A stretch of DNA of 64,000 nt, taken from Chryseobacterium angstadtii. Lineage in GTDB: Bacteria > Bacteroidota > Bacteroidia > Flavobacteriales > Weeksellaceae. Position numbers and translations under genes: made by a program. Each line of letters begins with the position of its first letter. Position 1 is the stretch's first letter. Of the stretch, positions 17,583 to 26,186 are shown one piece after another. Location: positions 248,001 through 312,000 of the forward strand of contig NZ_LFND01000002.1 in the NCBI RefSeq assembly GCF_001045465.1, written 5' to 3'. Below the pieces are notes generated by a model that searched no databases, had not been told where the DNA came from, and saw nothing but the letters and a program-made list of their open reading frames with translations.

Positions 17583-18074
17583 ATGACAACTACAGCAACA
17601 GCAACAAAACAGTTTATGAATTCTCAGCAATTACTTGAAGATTGGCAGGGACACAGAAATCTTACCCGAAGAGTGATTGAAGCTTTCCCTGAAAAAGAAT
17701 TATTCGAATTTTCTGTAGGAGGAATGAGACCGTTCGCTAAACTGGCGGTAGAACTTATCAGCATCGCGGGACCTGCTCTGAAAGGAATTGTAGATAGAAA
17801 CATGGAGGCCTATAATGAGGAAGGATTTGCACCATCCACCAAAGAAGATATTCTAAAGAAATGGGATGAGGAAACGGAAGTGATCAATCATTATTTTAAT
17901 CAGATTACTGAAGAACGTTTTCAGGAAACCTTCAATTTATTCGGTCAGTACGAATTTCCGGTATACCAGAACATCCTTTACTTCGTAGACAATGAAGTTC
18001 ACCACAGAGGTCAGGGATACGTTTATCTGAGAGCATTAGGAATTGAGCCTCCTTTTTTTTGGGAGAGATTTTAG
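17583..18074 (+). CDS. DinB-family protein
   Basis: 163 residues, the normal size for the DinB/YfiT four-helix-bundle family. Candidate metal-binding His residues are His 24 region ('WQGHRNLTRRV'), and 'NEVHHRGQGYVYLRALG' near residue 135-150, the family's signature. Many members bind a divalent metal and act as thiol-dependent transferases or are induced by damage or stress; the substrate is unknown. An operator-like palindrome overlaps its promoter. It is a single-gene unit. Confidence 0.85.
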   Translation: MTTTATATKQFMNSQQLLEDWQGHRNLTRRVIEAFPEKELFEFSVGGMRPFAKLAVELISIAGPALKGIVDRNMEAYNEEGFAPSTKEDILKKWDEETEVINHYFNQITEERFQETFNLFGQYEFPVYQNILYFVDNEVHHRGQGYVYLRALGIEPPFFWERF

Positions 18075-18264
18075 GATCACTTATTCCTTTGCTTAGACTG
18101 AAAATGATGATTCAATTCAGACAAAAAGACGGAACTTCAAAATCACAAAACCAATCATTCAGATTATCCATACCTTAAATTAGACACCCCGGTTTTGTTG
18201 TTCCTGATTTTTGTTCTCAGCTGAAGTAGAGCTTCTTTATTCAAATTATTATAAATTTCCAAAG

Positions 18265-18300
18265 CTCCGGCTGCCCGAATGGGCAGCCGGAGTTTATATT
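18265..18300. terminator. Terminator between DinB and WYL genes
   Basis: Perfect 12-bp stem CTCCGGCTGCCC / GGGCAGCCGGAG with a GAAT loop (18265-18292). A T-rich tail follows on the plus strand, a weaker one on the minus strand, so it can serve both convergent genes. Confidence 0.85.
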
Positions 18301-18319
18301 TTTATTCAGAAAATTATTC

Positions 18320-19276
18320 TTATTCTTCCAGGTTTCTGGAAATATCTGCAGCCAGGTTTCTGAGTTTTGTCTTTAAAGATTCCGGCTCTAAGACGGTGGC
18401 ATAATCGGCAAAAGTAATCAGCCAGCGCGGGAAGCCTTCTTCTATCCATTCTGTATCGAAAATCATTTCCATTCCGTTTTCTGTCTCCCTTTCTTCAATA
18501 AATCCGTAATATCTTCTGGAATTAACGATATGCCCCATTATTTTTTTCTCTACTAAAAGTCTGACCTTTGTTTTCTCACCGTCCGAATATTTTCTGTAAT
18601 CATTAATCTGGCCGTATTCCTGAGAAAAAGTATTTTGCGTTTTAAAGATCTGTAGAATTCTGTCTACCCGGAACTGCCTGAAATCTTTTCTCAATGTACA
18701 AAAAGCCATGATGTACCAGTAATTGAATTCAAAAAAAACGCCTACCGCTTCCACTGTTCTGTTCGTCACTCTTGAATCCACCGTTTTATACTCAATGATC
18801 AGCTGGGTTTTGTCAGCAATACTTTCAAGAATGGTGGGAATGACGTTTTTGAGTTCGTTTCCGGTCTGGGCATGGTAATTAAAAACATCGATCTGTTTTT
18901 CAATATTCTCTATCAGATTTTTATCCGAATGCCGAAGCACTGAACGCACTTTTTCCATGGCAGTCTGATAATGATTTCCCAGACTTTGATGAGAAAATTT
19001 CTGCATCAGTTTTTCCGCAGTAATGAAACTCAGGACTTCTTCTTTTGTGAACATCACCGGAGGAAGTTTATAACCGTCCATCAGTGAATATCCGTTACCG
19101 GCTTCTCCGATAATAGGAATCCCTGCATTTTCCAGAGTTTTCACATCACGGTAAATCGTCCGGATGCTGACATCGAATTTTGTGGCAAGGTCCTGTGCCC
19201 TTACTATAGGTTTCGACTGCAGCTGGGTGAGAATAGCCGTTACTCTGTCTATTTTTTTAAGATAGTGATCGTTCAT
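18320..19276 (-). CDS. HTH plus WYL-domain transcriptional regulator (YafY family)
   Basis: 318 residues: an N-terminal DeoR/HTH_11 winged helix (about 8-65, 'TKFDVSIRTIYRDVKTLENAGIP') and a C-terminal WYL domain (about 140-220) with 'FEFNYWYIMAFCTLRKDFRQF', whose sequence gives the Trp-Tyr-Ile/Met variant of the W-Y-L triad, then the WCX extension. Such proteins sense nucleic acid or nucleotide signals and often repress stress genes. Its targets are not clear from the neighbours; the ABC exporter upstream is on the same strand but 250 bp away. Confidence 0.88.
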   Translation of the reverse strand: MNDHYLKKIDRVTAILTQLQSKPIVRAQDLATKFDVSIRTIYRDVKTLENAGIPIIGEAGNGYSLMDGYKLPPVMFTKEEVLSFITAEKLMQKFSHQSLGNHYQTAMEKVRSVLRHSDKNLIENIEKQIDVFNYHAQTGNELKNVIPTILESIADKTQLIIEYKTVDSRVTNRTVEAVGVFFEFNYWYIMAFCTLRKDFRQFRVDRILQIFKTQNTFSQEYGQINDYRKYSDGEKTKVRLLVEKKIMGHIVNSRRYYGFIEERETENGMEMIFDTEWIEEGFPRWLITFADYATVLEPESLKTKLRNLAADISRNLEE

Positions 19277-19529
19277 ATTGGTAGAACAAATCTATCAATC
19301 TTTTTTGAATTAACGCAGAACAAAAGGATTACAGGGAAGGTTTGTTTAAATTGATGAAGGATGAATTTGGCAAAACGCTAAGACGCTATCTTTTTTAAAT
19401 ACATGCTGCTTTAAGGCGCAAAGGATTTTATCTCCGATAAAAATGTACACCGCCATTACAGCCTAGAACGGGATTTACAGTTTACAGGAAAAAAAGTGTG
19501 TTGCTTTATGTTAAAGACCATATATCAAA

Positions 19530-21338
19530 TCAATTATCTTTAAAAGAATTCACCAGTTTATCCAAATTTAAACTCCTCGCAGAAGCATCAAAAATTTCAC
19601 GGTATGTACCATTAAGCTGAACCAGCTCATTGTGGGTTCCGTTTTCTACAACTCTCCCCTTTTTCATTACATAAATGGTATCTGAATCCAGAATCTGTGA
19701 CAGAGAATGGGAAATAATCACTACAGTACGCCCTTCCTTGATGGCATCCAGTGAATTTTTAATCTGTTCCGTAGCAATAGCATCCAGGCTGGCAGTAGGT
19801 TCGTCCAGAAAAATAATCGGTGGATTTTTGAGAAATAATCTGGCGATGGCAATTCTCTGCTGCTGCCCTCCCGATAACTGAGTCGCATCATGCTGATAAC
19901 CGTCCGGAAGATCCAGAATTTGCTCATGCAGGTATGCTTTTCTTGAAGCTTCCTCGATTTCCTCAAAACTGGCATTCATATCACCATAGCGGATATTGTC
20001 TTCAATACTTCCCTGAAAAATATGATTTCTCTGAAGGACCAGCCCAAGATCGTTCCTCAGAAAAGTATTATCAAAATCATTTAAATCAACATCATCCAGC
20101 AGGATCTCTCCCGAATCGGGCAGATAGAATTTACAGAGAAGATTGATTACCGTGGATTTTCCGGCTCCGCTCAATCCTACCAAAGCCGTTGTTTTCCCAT
20201 TTTCGATTTTCATGGAAACATTGTGCAAAGCTTTTGTTCCGTTGGGATAAGTGAAATCTACATTTTTCAATTCAAAATTACCTTTGATCTGATTTTCTGT
20301 AAAAGTTCCGTTCTGTTCTTTTTCATCGTCTGCATTCAGAATTTCAAAATAACCTTCGGCATAGATCATGGCATCGTTCATATCATCATAAATTCTGTGC
20401 AGTTGGCGGATAGGAGCCGAAATATTGTTAAACAGCATAATATGAAGCATAATAGCACCAATGGTCATTTGCTGGTCAAGAACGAGATAAACTGTCAAAA
20501 GAATGATTAAGACTACTCCAAACTGTTCTATAAAAGTTTTTAAGCCGTCATAAATAAAGTTGGTTTTTCTGGTGTACATCTGGCTTTCCATAAGCTCCAT
20601 CTGCAAATCGTACTGCTTTTTACCTTCGAATTTTTCCCGGACAAAACTTTTAATAACCATAATGGAATTGATCAGATTCAGCAGTCCCGAAGTTTTCCTT
20701 TCCCTCTGATTTCTGAGCTGGCGGCGTACTCCACTCAGCTTCCTGGCCTGCAGTGAGCTTATATAAAAATAAATAGGAACAATAATCGTGGAAACCATTC
20801 CTACATATACATTCTGCATGTACATAATGATAAGAGCGATAATGGCATTGGAAAAAAGCGGCAGAATATCTATGAAAAAATTCTGTACCAGCTTTGTCAG
20901 GCTTTCAATACCACGGTCTATTCTGATCTGCAATTTTCCCGACTCATGATTTTCATCATTAAAATACGCTACTCTGTACATCAGAATTTTGTCGATGGCA
21001 GATTGGGCCAGGACAGAGCTTACGTTGATTCTTATTTTTTCACCATAAAATTTCTGTCCGAAGTTGATAAAAATATTAAGGAGTTCTTTTCCGAGTAAAA
21101 TAATGGAAATTACTACCAGAATATGGATGCCTTCAGACATCGGATGCGGAAGATGTGTTAATGTCGTCACCTCATCTACCGTATATTTCAGGACAATGGG
21201 GTTCACCTGTGCTGCAAGAGCTCCTAAAAAGGTAAGAAACAGCGTCCCGTAAATCATTAAACGGTACGGTCTGATAAATGGAACAAGCTGTTTATAGATT
21301 CCAAATAAGGTGACGGTTCTGTTAAAAGGTTTTGCCAT
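19530..21338 (-). CDS. ABC exporter, fused permease and ATPase
   Basis: 602 residues: a type IV exporter membrane domain (about 1-320, five to six hydrophobic spans) and a nucleotide-binding domain (about 345-580) with Walker A GLSGAGKST, signature LSGGQQQR and Walker B IIFLDEP, then the H-loop 'VIISHSLSQI'. It works as a homodimer, or heterodimer, to export lipid, peptide or drug. There is no N-terminal C39 peptidase domain, so it is not a classical double-glycine peptide processor even though a double-glycine peptide gene lies 4.6 kb away. The 250-bp spacer past its stop (19277-19529) shows only decayed repeat words such as 'ACGCTAAGACGC'. Confidence 0.88.
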   Translation of the reverse strand: MAKPFNRTVTLFGIYKQLVPFIRPYRLMIYGTLFLTFLGALAAQVNPIVLKYTVDEVTTLTHLPHPMSEGIHILVVISIILLGKELLNIFINFGQKFYGEKIRINVSSVLAQSAIDKILMYRVAYFNDENHESGKLQIRIDRGIESLTKLVQNFFIDILPLFSNAIIALIIMYMQNVYVGMVSTIIVPIYFYISSLQARKLSGVRRQLRNQRERKTSGLLNLINSIMVIKSFVREKFEGKKQYDLQMELMESQMYTRKTNFIYDGLKTFIEQFGVVLIILLTVYLVLDQQMTIGAIMLHIMLFNNISAPIRQLHRIYDDMNDAMIYAEGYFEILNADDEKEQNGTFTENQIKGNFELKNVDFTYPNGTKALHNVSMKIENGKTTALVGLSGAGKSTVINLLCKFYLPDSGEILLDDVDLNDFDNTFLRNDLGLVLQRNHIFQGSIEDNIRYGDMNASFEEIEEASRKAYLHEQILDLPDGYQHDATQLSGGQQQRIAIARLFLKNPPIIFLDEPTASLDAIATEQIKNSLDAIKEGRTVVIISHSLSQILDSDTIYVMKKGRVVENGTHNELVQLNGTYREIFDASARSLNLDKLVNSFKDN

Positions 21339-21414
21339 GAGAATTCGTTAAACAAAATTTATGCATTTTTTACGAGAAACAGATCTTTCTTTTTAATAAA
21401 GTTTCAAAATCATA

Positions 21415-21460
21415 TTGTTGTATTTTAAATACAACAATTAAAAATATTTTTGTAGCTTTG
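21415..21460 (+). promoter_or_regulatory. NsrR-like operator and promoter of hmp
   Basis: TTGTTGTATTT-T-AAATACAACAA (21415-21437) is a perfect 23-bp palindrome. A TAGCTTTG -7 box follows at 21453-21460, so the palindrome spans about -52 to -30 and would block the -33 element. The downstream operon carries an NsrR-type regulator, the likely ligand of this site. Confidence 0.8.
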
Positions 21461-21482
21461 TCTCAATATTAAATAAAACAGA

Positions 21483-22685
21483 ATGAATTCTAATCAAAAA
21501 AAATTAGTCAAATCTACCGTTCCGGTATTACAGACAAACGGTACAGATCTTACCAGACACTTTTATACAAGAATGTTTAAGCACCATCCTGAACTGAAAA
21601 ACTTATTCAATATGAGTAATCAAGCCAGCGGAAAGCAGCAGCATGCTCTCGCAGGAGCCGTATTGGCCTATGCCGAACATATTGAAAATCCCGAGGTTCT
21701 CATCAATGTTTTAAAATCTATCGGGAACAAGCATGTAAGTCTTAATATCACTCCGGAACAATACGATATTGTGGGACATCATCTGGTTTCTTCCATCAAA
21801 GAAGTATTGGAAGAAGCAGCCACCGATGATTTAATAGAAGCCTGGACAGAAGCTTATAATGAACTGGCTCAGATCATGATTTCTATTGAAGCAGATCTCT
21901 ATGAATCGAATGTAAAGAAAGAAGGCGGATGGAAAGGCTGGAGAACCTTCATTATTTCTGAAATTATCGAAGAAAGCAGTGAGGTGAAATCTTTCTATCT
22001 GAAACCAAAAGATCAGAGACCGATTGCAGATTATCTTCCGGGACAATACCTTTCCGTAAAATTATTTATTCCCGGTTTGGGGCATGAACAGGCCAGACAA
22101 TACAGTCTCTCCTCCGCTTTTAATCCGGAATATTACAGAATATCTGTGAAAAGAGAGAACAATGGTAATGCTCCTGATGGTGTGGTTTCCAATGTACTGC
22201 ATCGTAAAAAAGCAGGTGATGAGATATGGGTAAGTGCACCTTCAGGAGTATTCCATGCCGGTGTTGAAAGCAATCAGCCTTTGGTACTCATCAGCGGAGG
22301 GATAGGTGTAACGCCGCTTCTGAGCATGCTTGAAACCAATAAAAAAAGACTTCAGGAAAATACTACCGTCTGGCTTCACAGCTGCAGAAATGAAAAGGTT
22401 CATGCCTTTAAAGAGCAGATTGATCTTCTGAATCGGGACAATGAATGGCTTACGACCCATATTTTTTATGAAACATTAGCTCAAAACGGCAATGATTCCG
22501 TAAAAGAAGGCAGAATAGATTTAGCTGAACTGAAAGACGAAGTACTGATTGATGATGCAAAGTATTATATTTGTGGACCGGAAGTCTTTATCAAAGTACA
22601 GTACAATTCCCTGATCAAACTTGGAGTTGCACAGGAAGACATTCTTTATGAGGAGTTTGGTCCTCAATTACTTCATTTTAATTAA
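21483..22685 (+). CDS. hmp: Flavohaemoglobin, nitric oxide dioxygenase
   Basis: 400 residues in three parts: globin (about 1-140) with proximal haem His 84 ('GNKHVSLNITPEQYDIVG') and B10 Tyr 28; FAD-binding ferredoxin-reductase barrel (about 150-260) with RQYSLSS; and NAD-binding domain (about 265-400) with GGIGVTPLLSML. It oxidises NO to nitrate with O2 and NAD(P)H, protecting the cell from nitrosative stress. The regulator gene follows by 6 bp, and the palindromic operator lies in its promoter, giving a simple NO-sensing feedback unit. Confidence 0.95.
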   Translation: MNSNQKKLVKSTVPVLQTNGTDLTRHFYTRMFKHHPELKNLFNMSNQASGKQQHALAGAVLAYAEHIENPEVLINVLKSIGNKHVSLNITPEQYDIVGHHLVSSIKEVLEEAATDDLIEAWTEAYNELAQIMISIEADLYESNVKKEGGWKGWRTFIISEIIEESSEVKSFYLKPKDQRPIADYLPGQYLSVKLFIPGLGHEQARQYSLSSAFNPEYYRISVKRENNGNAPDGVVSNVLHRKKAGDEIWVSAPSGVFHAGVESNQPLVLISGGIGVTPLLSMLETNKKRLQENTTVWLHSCRNEKVHAFKEQIDLLNRDNEWLTTHIFYETLAQNGNDSVKEGRIDLAELKDEVLIDDAKYYICGPEVFIKVQYNSLIKLGVAQEDILYEEFGPQLLHFN

Positions 22686-22691
22686 ACACCC

Positions 22692-23141
22692 ATGAAACTG
22701 AACCATTTTACCGATTACAGCCTGCGTGTATTGATTTATTTAAATAAAAAAGGCAATACAGCTTCATCTTCACTGGACGAATTGTCCGGCGAGCTGGATA
22801 TCCTGCGTAATCATCTCATTAAAGTGGTTCAGTTTTTATCTAAAGAAGAGCTTGTTCTCACAAAAAGAGGCAAAAACGGAGGAATTTTCATCTCCGAAAA
22901 AGCCCTCAATACCGGATTGGGAACCCTCATTCATTTATTGGAACAGGACGACTCTCCTATCATTAACTGCCATTCAAAGCCCTGTGTTTTCATGCCTTTC
23001 AACTGCCGGTTGAAATTTTTCTTAGATACCGCTTATCAGGCTTTTATAGACAGCATGAACCAGCACCGTTTATCTGATCTGGTTTTTAATAACTGGGAAA
23101 GTATTTTCTCAGGCCGCCAGAACAAAGGAAACAATGCTTAA
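22692..23141 (+). CDS. nsrR: Rrf2-family transcriptional regulator, NsrR-like
   Basis: 149 residues. The N-terminal winged helix begins MKLNHFTDYSLRVLIYL as in NsrR proteins. Three Cys that may hold an iron-sulfur cluster occur as C-x4-C-x6-C in 'NCHSKPCVFMPFNC' near residue 95-108, close to the spacing of known NsrR proteins. An Fe-S cluster destroyed by NO would release the operator upstream of hmp. It is co-transcribed with hmp, so it represses its own synthesis. The residue spacing, not experiment, backs the NsrR call. Confidence 0.88.
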   Translation: MKLNHFTDYSLRVLIYLNKKGNTASSSLDELSGELDILRNHLIKVVQFLSKEELVLTKRGKNGGIFISEKALNTGLGTLIHLLEQDDSPIINCHSKPCVFMPFNCRLKFFLDTAYQAFIDSMNQHRLSDLVFNNWESIFSGRQNKGNNA

Positions 23142-23189
23142 TTACAAAAAGTTTTAGGCTGAGGCTAAGAATTGAGGCTAAGTGACGTG

Positions 23190-23425
23190 AATGGTGAATG
23201 GAAATTAAAGAATCAAGAACCAAGAGCCAAGATTTCAGACATCAGATTTTAGATGGAAGAGATTGCTTCTGGTGATTTTGGGAGCCTCAGCCACTAGATA
23301 TTGGTTGGCTCATTCAATATTTCCGGATTTACTAACATAAACTTTCAAACCCCGCATCCCAAAACTCATAACACTCAAACCCTCCTACTCTCAAACCCGA
23401 ATCCCGTACCCCGAATTCAGGCTCG
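23190..23425 (-). repeat. Strand-asymmetric intergenic repeat, copy 2
   Basis: Inverted relative of 9035-9345. It keeps the G/T-rich block ('gggattcgggtttgag' on the minus strand), the AAATATTGAATGAGCC block and the TCTAAAATCTGATGTCTGA block. It also has about 30 extra bases between AATGAGCC and ACCAGAAGCAATC. It fills the 290-bp gap between convergent nsrR and lptB. Confidence 0.75.
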
Positions 23426-23431
23426 CACAAT

Positions 23432-24493
23432 TTACCCTTCGTAAAAATACGTTGTAAGATAATGAAGTTCCGGCTGGCTGGCCGCTTTAGATTCAGCTTC
23501 TGCCTGCTCCAGAGAATATTGTGATGTCAATTCTTTTCTTTGGAAAACAAAAGAATTATTGGCATTCTTGTCTACGACTTCACTGAAAATATGTTCAATT
23601 TCCGAATTAGCCATGGATGCAAAACTGGTATCTTCAATACCGTACATCAGTCGTAGATCGTCAAACTGACTGAATTTTTCATCTACAAACCCCTGCAGCT
23701 GTGCTTTTGAATCAAAATTCCCGGCCCACATGTTGTAAATATATTTTTTCTTTTTTGGTTTGTCTAAGATACTTTGGTAGACGAAGTTTTCTCCAAGATA
23801 AGCCTCTCTTACCTGAGGATCGTTGGCAAGATCTTCCGGAAGTCCTTCTTTCAGGATATTCCCTTCAAACATGATGTATGTTTTGTTGGTAATGGCCAAA
23901 GTCTGCTGTACATTGTGGTCAGTAATCAGAATCCCGATATTTTTATCTACCAGACTTCTTACAATCTTCTGGATATCTTCTACGGCAATAGGGTCTACCC
24001 CTGCAAAAGGTTCATCAAGGAGGATAAAGTTCGGGCTTGTTGCCAGGCATCGTGCGATTTCTGTTCTACGTCTTTCCCCACCGGAAAGAAGGTCACCTCT
24101 GTTTTTACGTACATGCTGCAGCGAAAATTCTTCAATCAGTTCATCACACTTAATCTGCTGCTCACGTTTTGACAATTTGGTCAGCTGTAAAACACCCATG
24201 ATATTTTCTTCTACAGACAGCTTTCTGAAAATGGAAGCTTCCTGAGCCAGATATCCGATTCCTTTTTGCGCACGGCGGTACATGGCATCTGTAGTAATCT
24301 CCTGCTTATCGAGAAAAATTTTTCCGGAAGTAGGCTTAACCAATCCCACGATCATATAAAACGAAGTGGTCTTTCCTGCTCCGTTCGGACCAAGCAAACC
24401 CACAATTTCTCCCTGTTCCACTTGTACAGAAACCCCTTTTACTACTTTTTTAGGACCGTATTCTTTGATTAAGTTTTCTCCTCGTAAAATCAT
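23432..24493 (-). CDS. lptB: LPS export ATPase LptB with extra C-terminal domain
   Basis: 353 residues. Residues 1-240 are a normal LptB ATPase: Walker A GPNGAGKTT (35-43), signature LSGGERRR (136-143), Walker B 'FILLDEPFAGVDP', and the switch His 193. It powers lipopolysaccharide export with LptF/G. Usual LptB stops near residue 240-245; here a KPKKKK linker leads to about 100 more residues starting 'YIYNMWAGNFDS', which look like a separate alpha/beta domain. That part resembles the DUF4284/Imm22 immunity family by eye. Its job is unknown. A TATCTTTG box ends 5 bp before the ATG, so the mRNA may be leaderless. Confidence 0.85.
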   Translation of the reverse strand: MILRGENLIKEYGPKKVVKGVSVQVEQGEIVGLLGPNGAGKTTSFYMIVGLVKPTSGKIFLDKQEITTDAMYRRAQKGIGYLAQEASIFRKLSVEENIMGVLQLTKLSKREQQIKCDELIEEFSLQHVRKNRGDLLSGGERRRTEIARCLATSPNFILLDEPFAGVDPIAVEDIQKIVRSLVDKNIGILITDHNVQQTLAITNKTYIMFEGNILKEGLPEDLANDPQVREAYLGENFVYQSILDKPKKKKYIYNMWAGNFDSKAQLQGFVDEKFSQFDDLRLMYGIEDTSFASMANSEIEHIFSEVVDKNANNSFVFQRKELTSQYSLEQAEAESKAASQPELHYLTTYFYEG

Positions 24494-24498
24494 AGGAG

Positions 24499-24506
24499 CA
24501 AAGATA
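24499..24506 (-). promoter_or_regulatory. -7 box of lptB
   Basis: TATCTTTG on the minus strand, only 5 bp from the start codon, predicting a leaderless or nearly leaderless transcript. Confidence 0.55.
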
Positions 24507-24722
24507 AAGTTTTTTTGAATTCAAATTTTAGATTATAAAACTGTATCCAAGGTTTTTTGAATGAGTTTTTTTATTCTTATGGTTTGCTGCCTCAATATTT
24601 CTGGTCTTCAGCTACTTTTTACAGAAAAAGAAAGCAGTTTACCTCCTTATTTTGTAACTCCGGGGAGTTTTATTCGACATATTAATCAATTATTTTAATC
24701 ATCACACAAAAAAAAATTAACA

Positions 24723-25022
24723 ATGGAAAATTACGGCTATACTAAAACAGAAGATGCTCAGAACCAAAATCAGCAAACGAATGTACCTTACCGTTCGGAA
24801 AAGAAAATTCCGGCTGCCATATTAGGAATTCTTGTAGGCTGGCTGGCTTTAAATAAATTCTATCTGGGTTATACCAAAGAGGGAGTGATTCAGCTTGTTC
24901 TTAATATCATTACGTTCGGAGCAGCTTCTATTATTCCTTTTATTGAAGGGATCTTGTATTTATTTATGAGCGATAAGCAGTTTGATGATACCTATGTGTA
25001 TGGGAAGAAGGGATGGTTGTAG
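24723..25022 (+). CDS. TM2-domain membrane protein
   Basis: 99 residues. A hydrophilic Gln/Asn-rich N-terminus of about 25 residues precedes two membrane helices (about 29-50 and 57-80) joined by 'LNKFYLGYTKEG', which is the TM2 signature (short loop with D/N-x-F-Y-L-G). The function of such proteins is unclear; they are common in Bacteroidota. It stands alone, and the spacer of 229 bp upstream (24494-24722) shows no recognisable element. Confidence 0.85.
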   Translation: MENYGYTKTEDAQNQNQQTNVPYRSEKKIPAAILGILVGWLALNKFYLGYTKEGVIQLVLNIITFGAASIIPFIEGILYLFMSDKQFDDTYVYGKKGWL

Positions 25023-25141
25023 AGTGGGAAGGATAAATTGAAAAAGGCGAAAGGGTAAAGGAGGCTATTCACCCTTCCTAACTTCTCGCCTATTTATTTT
25101 ATTTCCTTATTTTTATACACCAAATCAAAAAATCAAATACT

Positions 25142-25870
25142 ATGGAAAGTAATCAAGACCTGACGGATCTGCTTGCGCTGGATCTGGGGATAAATATTGT
25201 AGACAGAAGGCCCTATGCGAAGGAAGTTTTCAAATGGCAGGATATGGATCTGCTTCCCCACTCTTCCACAGACACCCTGCTGTGCGAAATATTTGAATGG
25301 AATGGAAGAAACTGGAGAACTACAGGCAACAATCTTATAGGATATCTTTTTTCCGGCGACCAACTCAATACCGTAAAAGAACAGCTGATTAATTCTCCCA
25401 AACATCCTGCTCTGATTCCGGATTTTGAATTCACAAAAGACAGCATGGTTGAATATGGCCTTTCTCTTCCTTCTTTATTCAATATCGGGGTCAACGGAAA
25501 TATCAAAAATGCCAAAAGTTTTTCGGTAAGGGTCAACGGAGTTACCAAATCCAGAATTACCAATATTGATAATCCGGGAATTGAAATTCTGAAAAATTAT
25601 TCGCTGTTTACCCAGAGTAAATCTAAAACGTACAGAAAAAATATTAAGTTCAATTATCTGAGTACTTCCCTGTTCTATGCTGAAAGTGTGGAAATTTTTC
25701 TGGAAAAGGAGTCAGGTGTAGGCCTGGATGTAAGTTTTCAGACTACCAATGTGGAAGTGGATGCTAAAATTGATACAGAAACAAAGAAGCATTTTGTTTT
25801 AAAATATTCCGGAAATCAGGCTCCTTTTGCAGCTAAATTTACGAAAGGAAAAGATTTCAACATTATGTGA
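25142..25870 (+). CDS. Protein of unknown function, 242 residues
   Basis: I do not recognise this protein. It has no signal peptide, membrane span or Cys. The N-terminal 80 residues are mixed and rich in Asp/Leu; from about residue 110 the sequence alternates hydrophobic and polar residues in beta-like runs ('AKSFSVRVNGVTKSRITNI', 'VGLDVSFQTTNVEVDAKI'), which suggests a beta-rich, perhaps membrane-active, fold. It is followed after 46 bp by the double-glycine peptide gene. The pair may be an operon, but there is no sequence proof of a joint role. Confidence 0.75.
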   Translation: MESNQDLTDLLALDLGINIVDRRPYAKEVFKWQDMDLLPHSSTDTLLCEIFEWNGRNWRTTGNNLIGYLFSGDQLNTVKEQLINSPKHPALIPDFEFTKDSMVEYGLSLPSLFNIGVNGNIKNAKSFSVRVNGVTKSRITNIDNPGIEILKNYSLFTQSKSKTYRKNIKFNYLSTSLFYAESVEIFLEKESGVGLDVSFQTTNVEVDAKIDTETKKHFVLKYSGNQAPFAAKFTKGKDFNIM

Positions 25871-25916
25871 TAAATTTTCATTATTTTAGTTTTTACTAAT
25901 TTATAAAATATTTGTC

Positions 25917-26105
25917 ATGAAAAAATTAACAAAAAAAGATTTAAAGAACATTAATGGTGGAAGTTTAAGATTCCCGGATGCTAACGGAAATTGTCCGGCA
26001 GGATGGTACCTTTGCCCTACTAACGTTTGTGTGGATGATAACGGAGGAGAAAACCCTATCCAGCCTGGACATCGCCACTACAGAGCATGTTTCGGAAACA
26101 ATTAA
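25917..26105 (+). CDS. Double-glycine-leader Cys-rich peptide (bacteriocin-like)
   Basis: 62 residues. The N-terminal 'MKKLTKKDLKNINGG' is a 15-residue leader of the double-glycine type, cut after Gly 15. The 47-residue core has four Cys (26, 33, 38, 58) and is rich in Asn, Pro and Gly with no strongly hydrophobic segment, so two disulfides are possible, or modification. Peptides with this leader are widespread in Bacteroidota and are annotated as bacteriocin-like, but most lack a tested activity. No C39 peptidase-transporter, immunity or modification gene is seen nearby. A strong terminator follows. Confidence 0.8.
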   Translation: MKKLTKKDLKNINGGSLRFPDANGNCPAGWYLCPTNVCVDDNGGENPIQPGHRHYRACFGNN

Positions 26106-26130
26106 GAATATTTTTTACTTCATATAATTG

Positions 26131-26172
26131 AACTGCCCCTGAAAATTACTTTTCAGGGGCAGTTTATTTTTA
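26131..26172 (+). terminator. Terminator of the double-glycine peptide unit
   Basis: 15-bp stem AACTGCCCCTGAAAA (26131-26145) / TTTTCAGGGGCAGTT (26150-26164) with a TTAC loop and a T-rich tail. Among the strongest in the window. Confidence 0.92.
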
Positions 26173-26186
26173 GCTGATAGTTTTAA

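Noticed and set aside
19530..21338. The ABC exporter as the processing transporter for the double-glycine peptide
   Set aside because: It has no N-terminal C39 peptidase domain and is on the other strand 4.6 kb away.
25142..25870. Bacterial gasdermin-like pore protein
   Set aside because: Beta-rich look only; no neighbouring protease, no lipidation Cys near the N-terminus and no convincing family motif.
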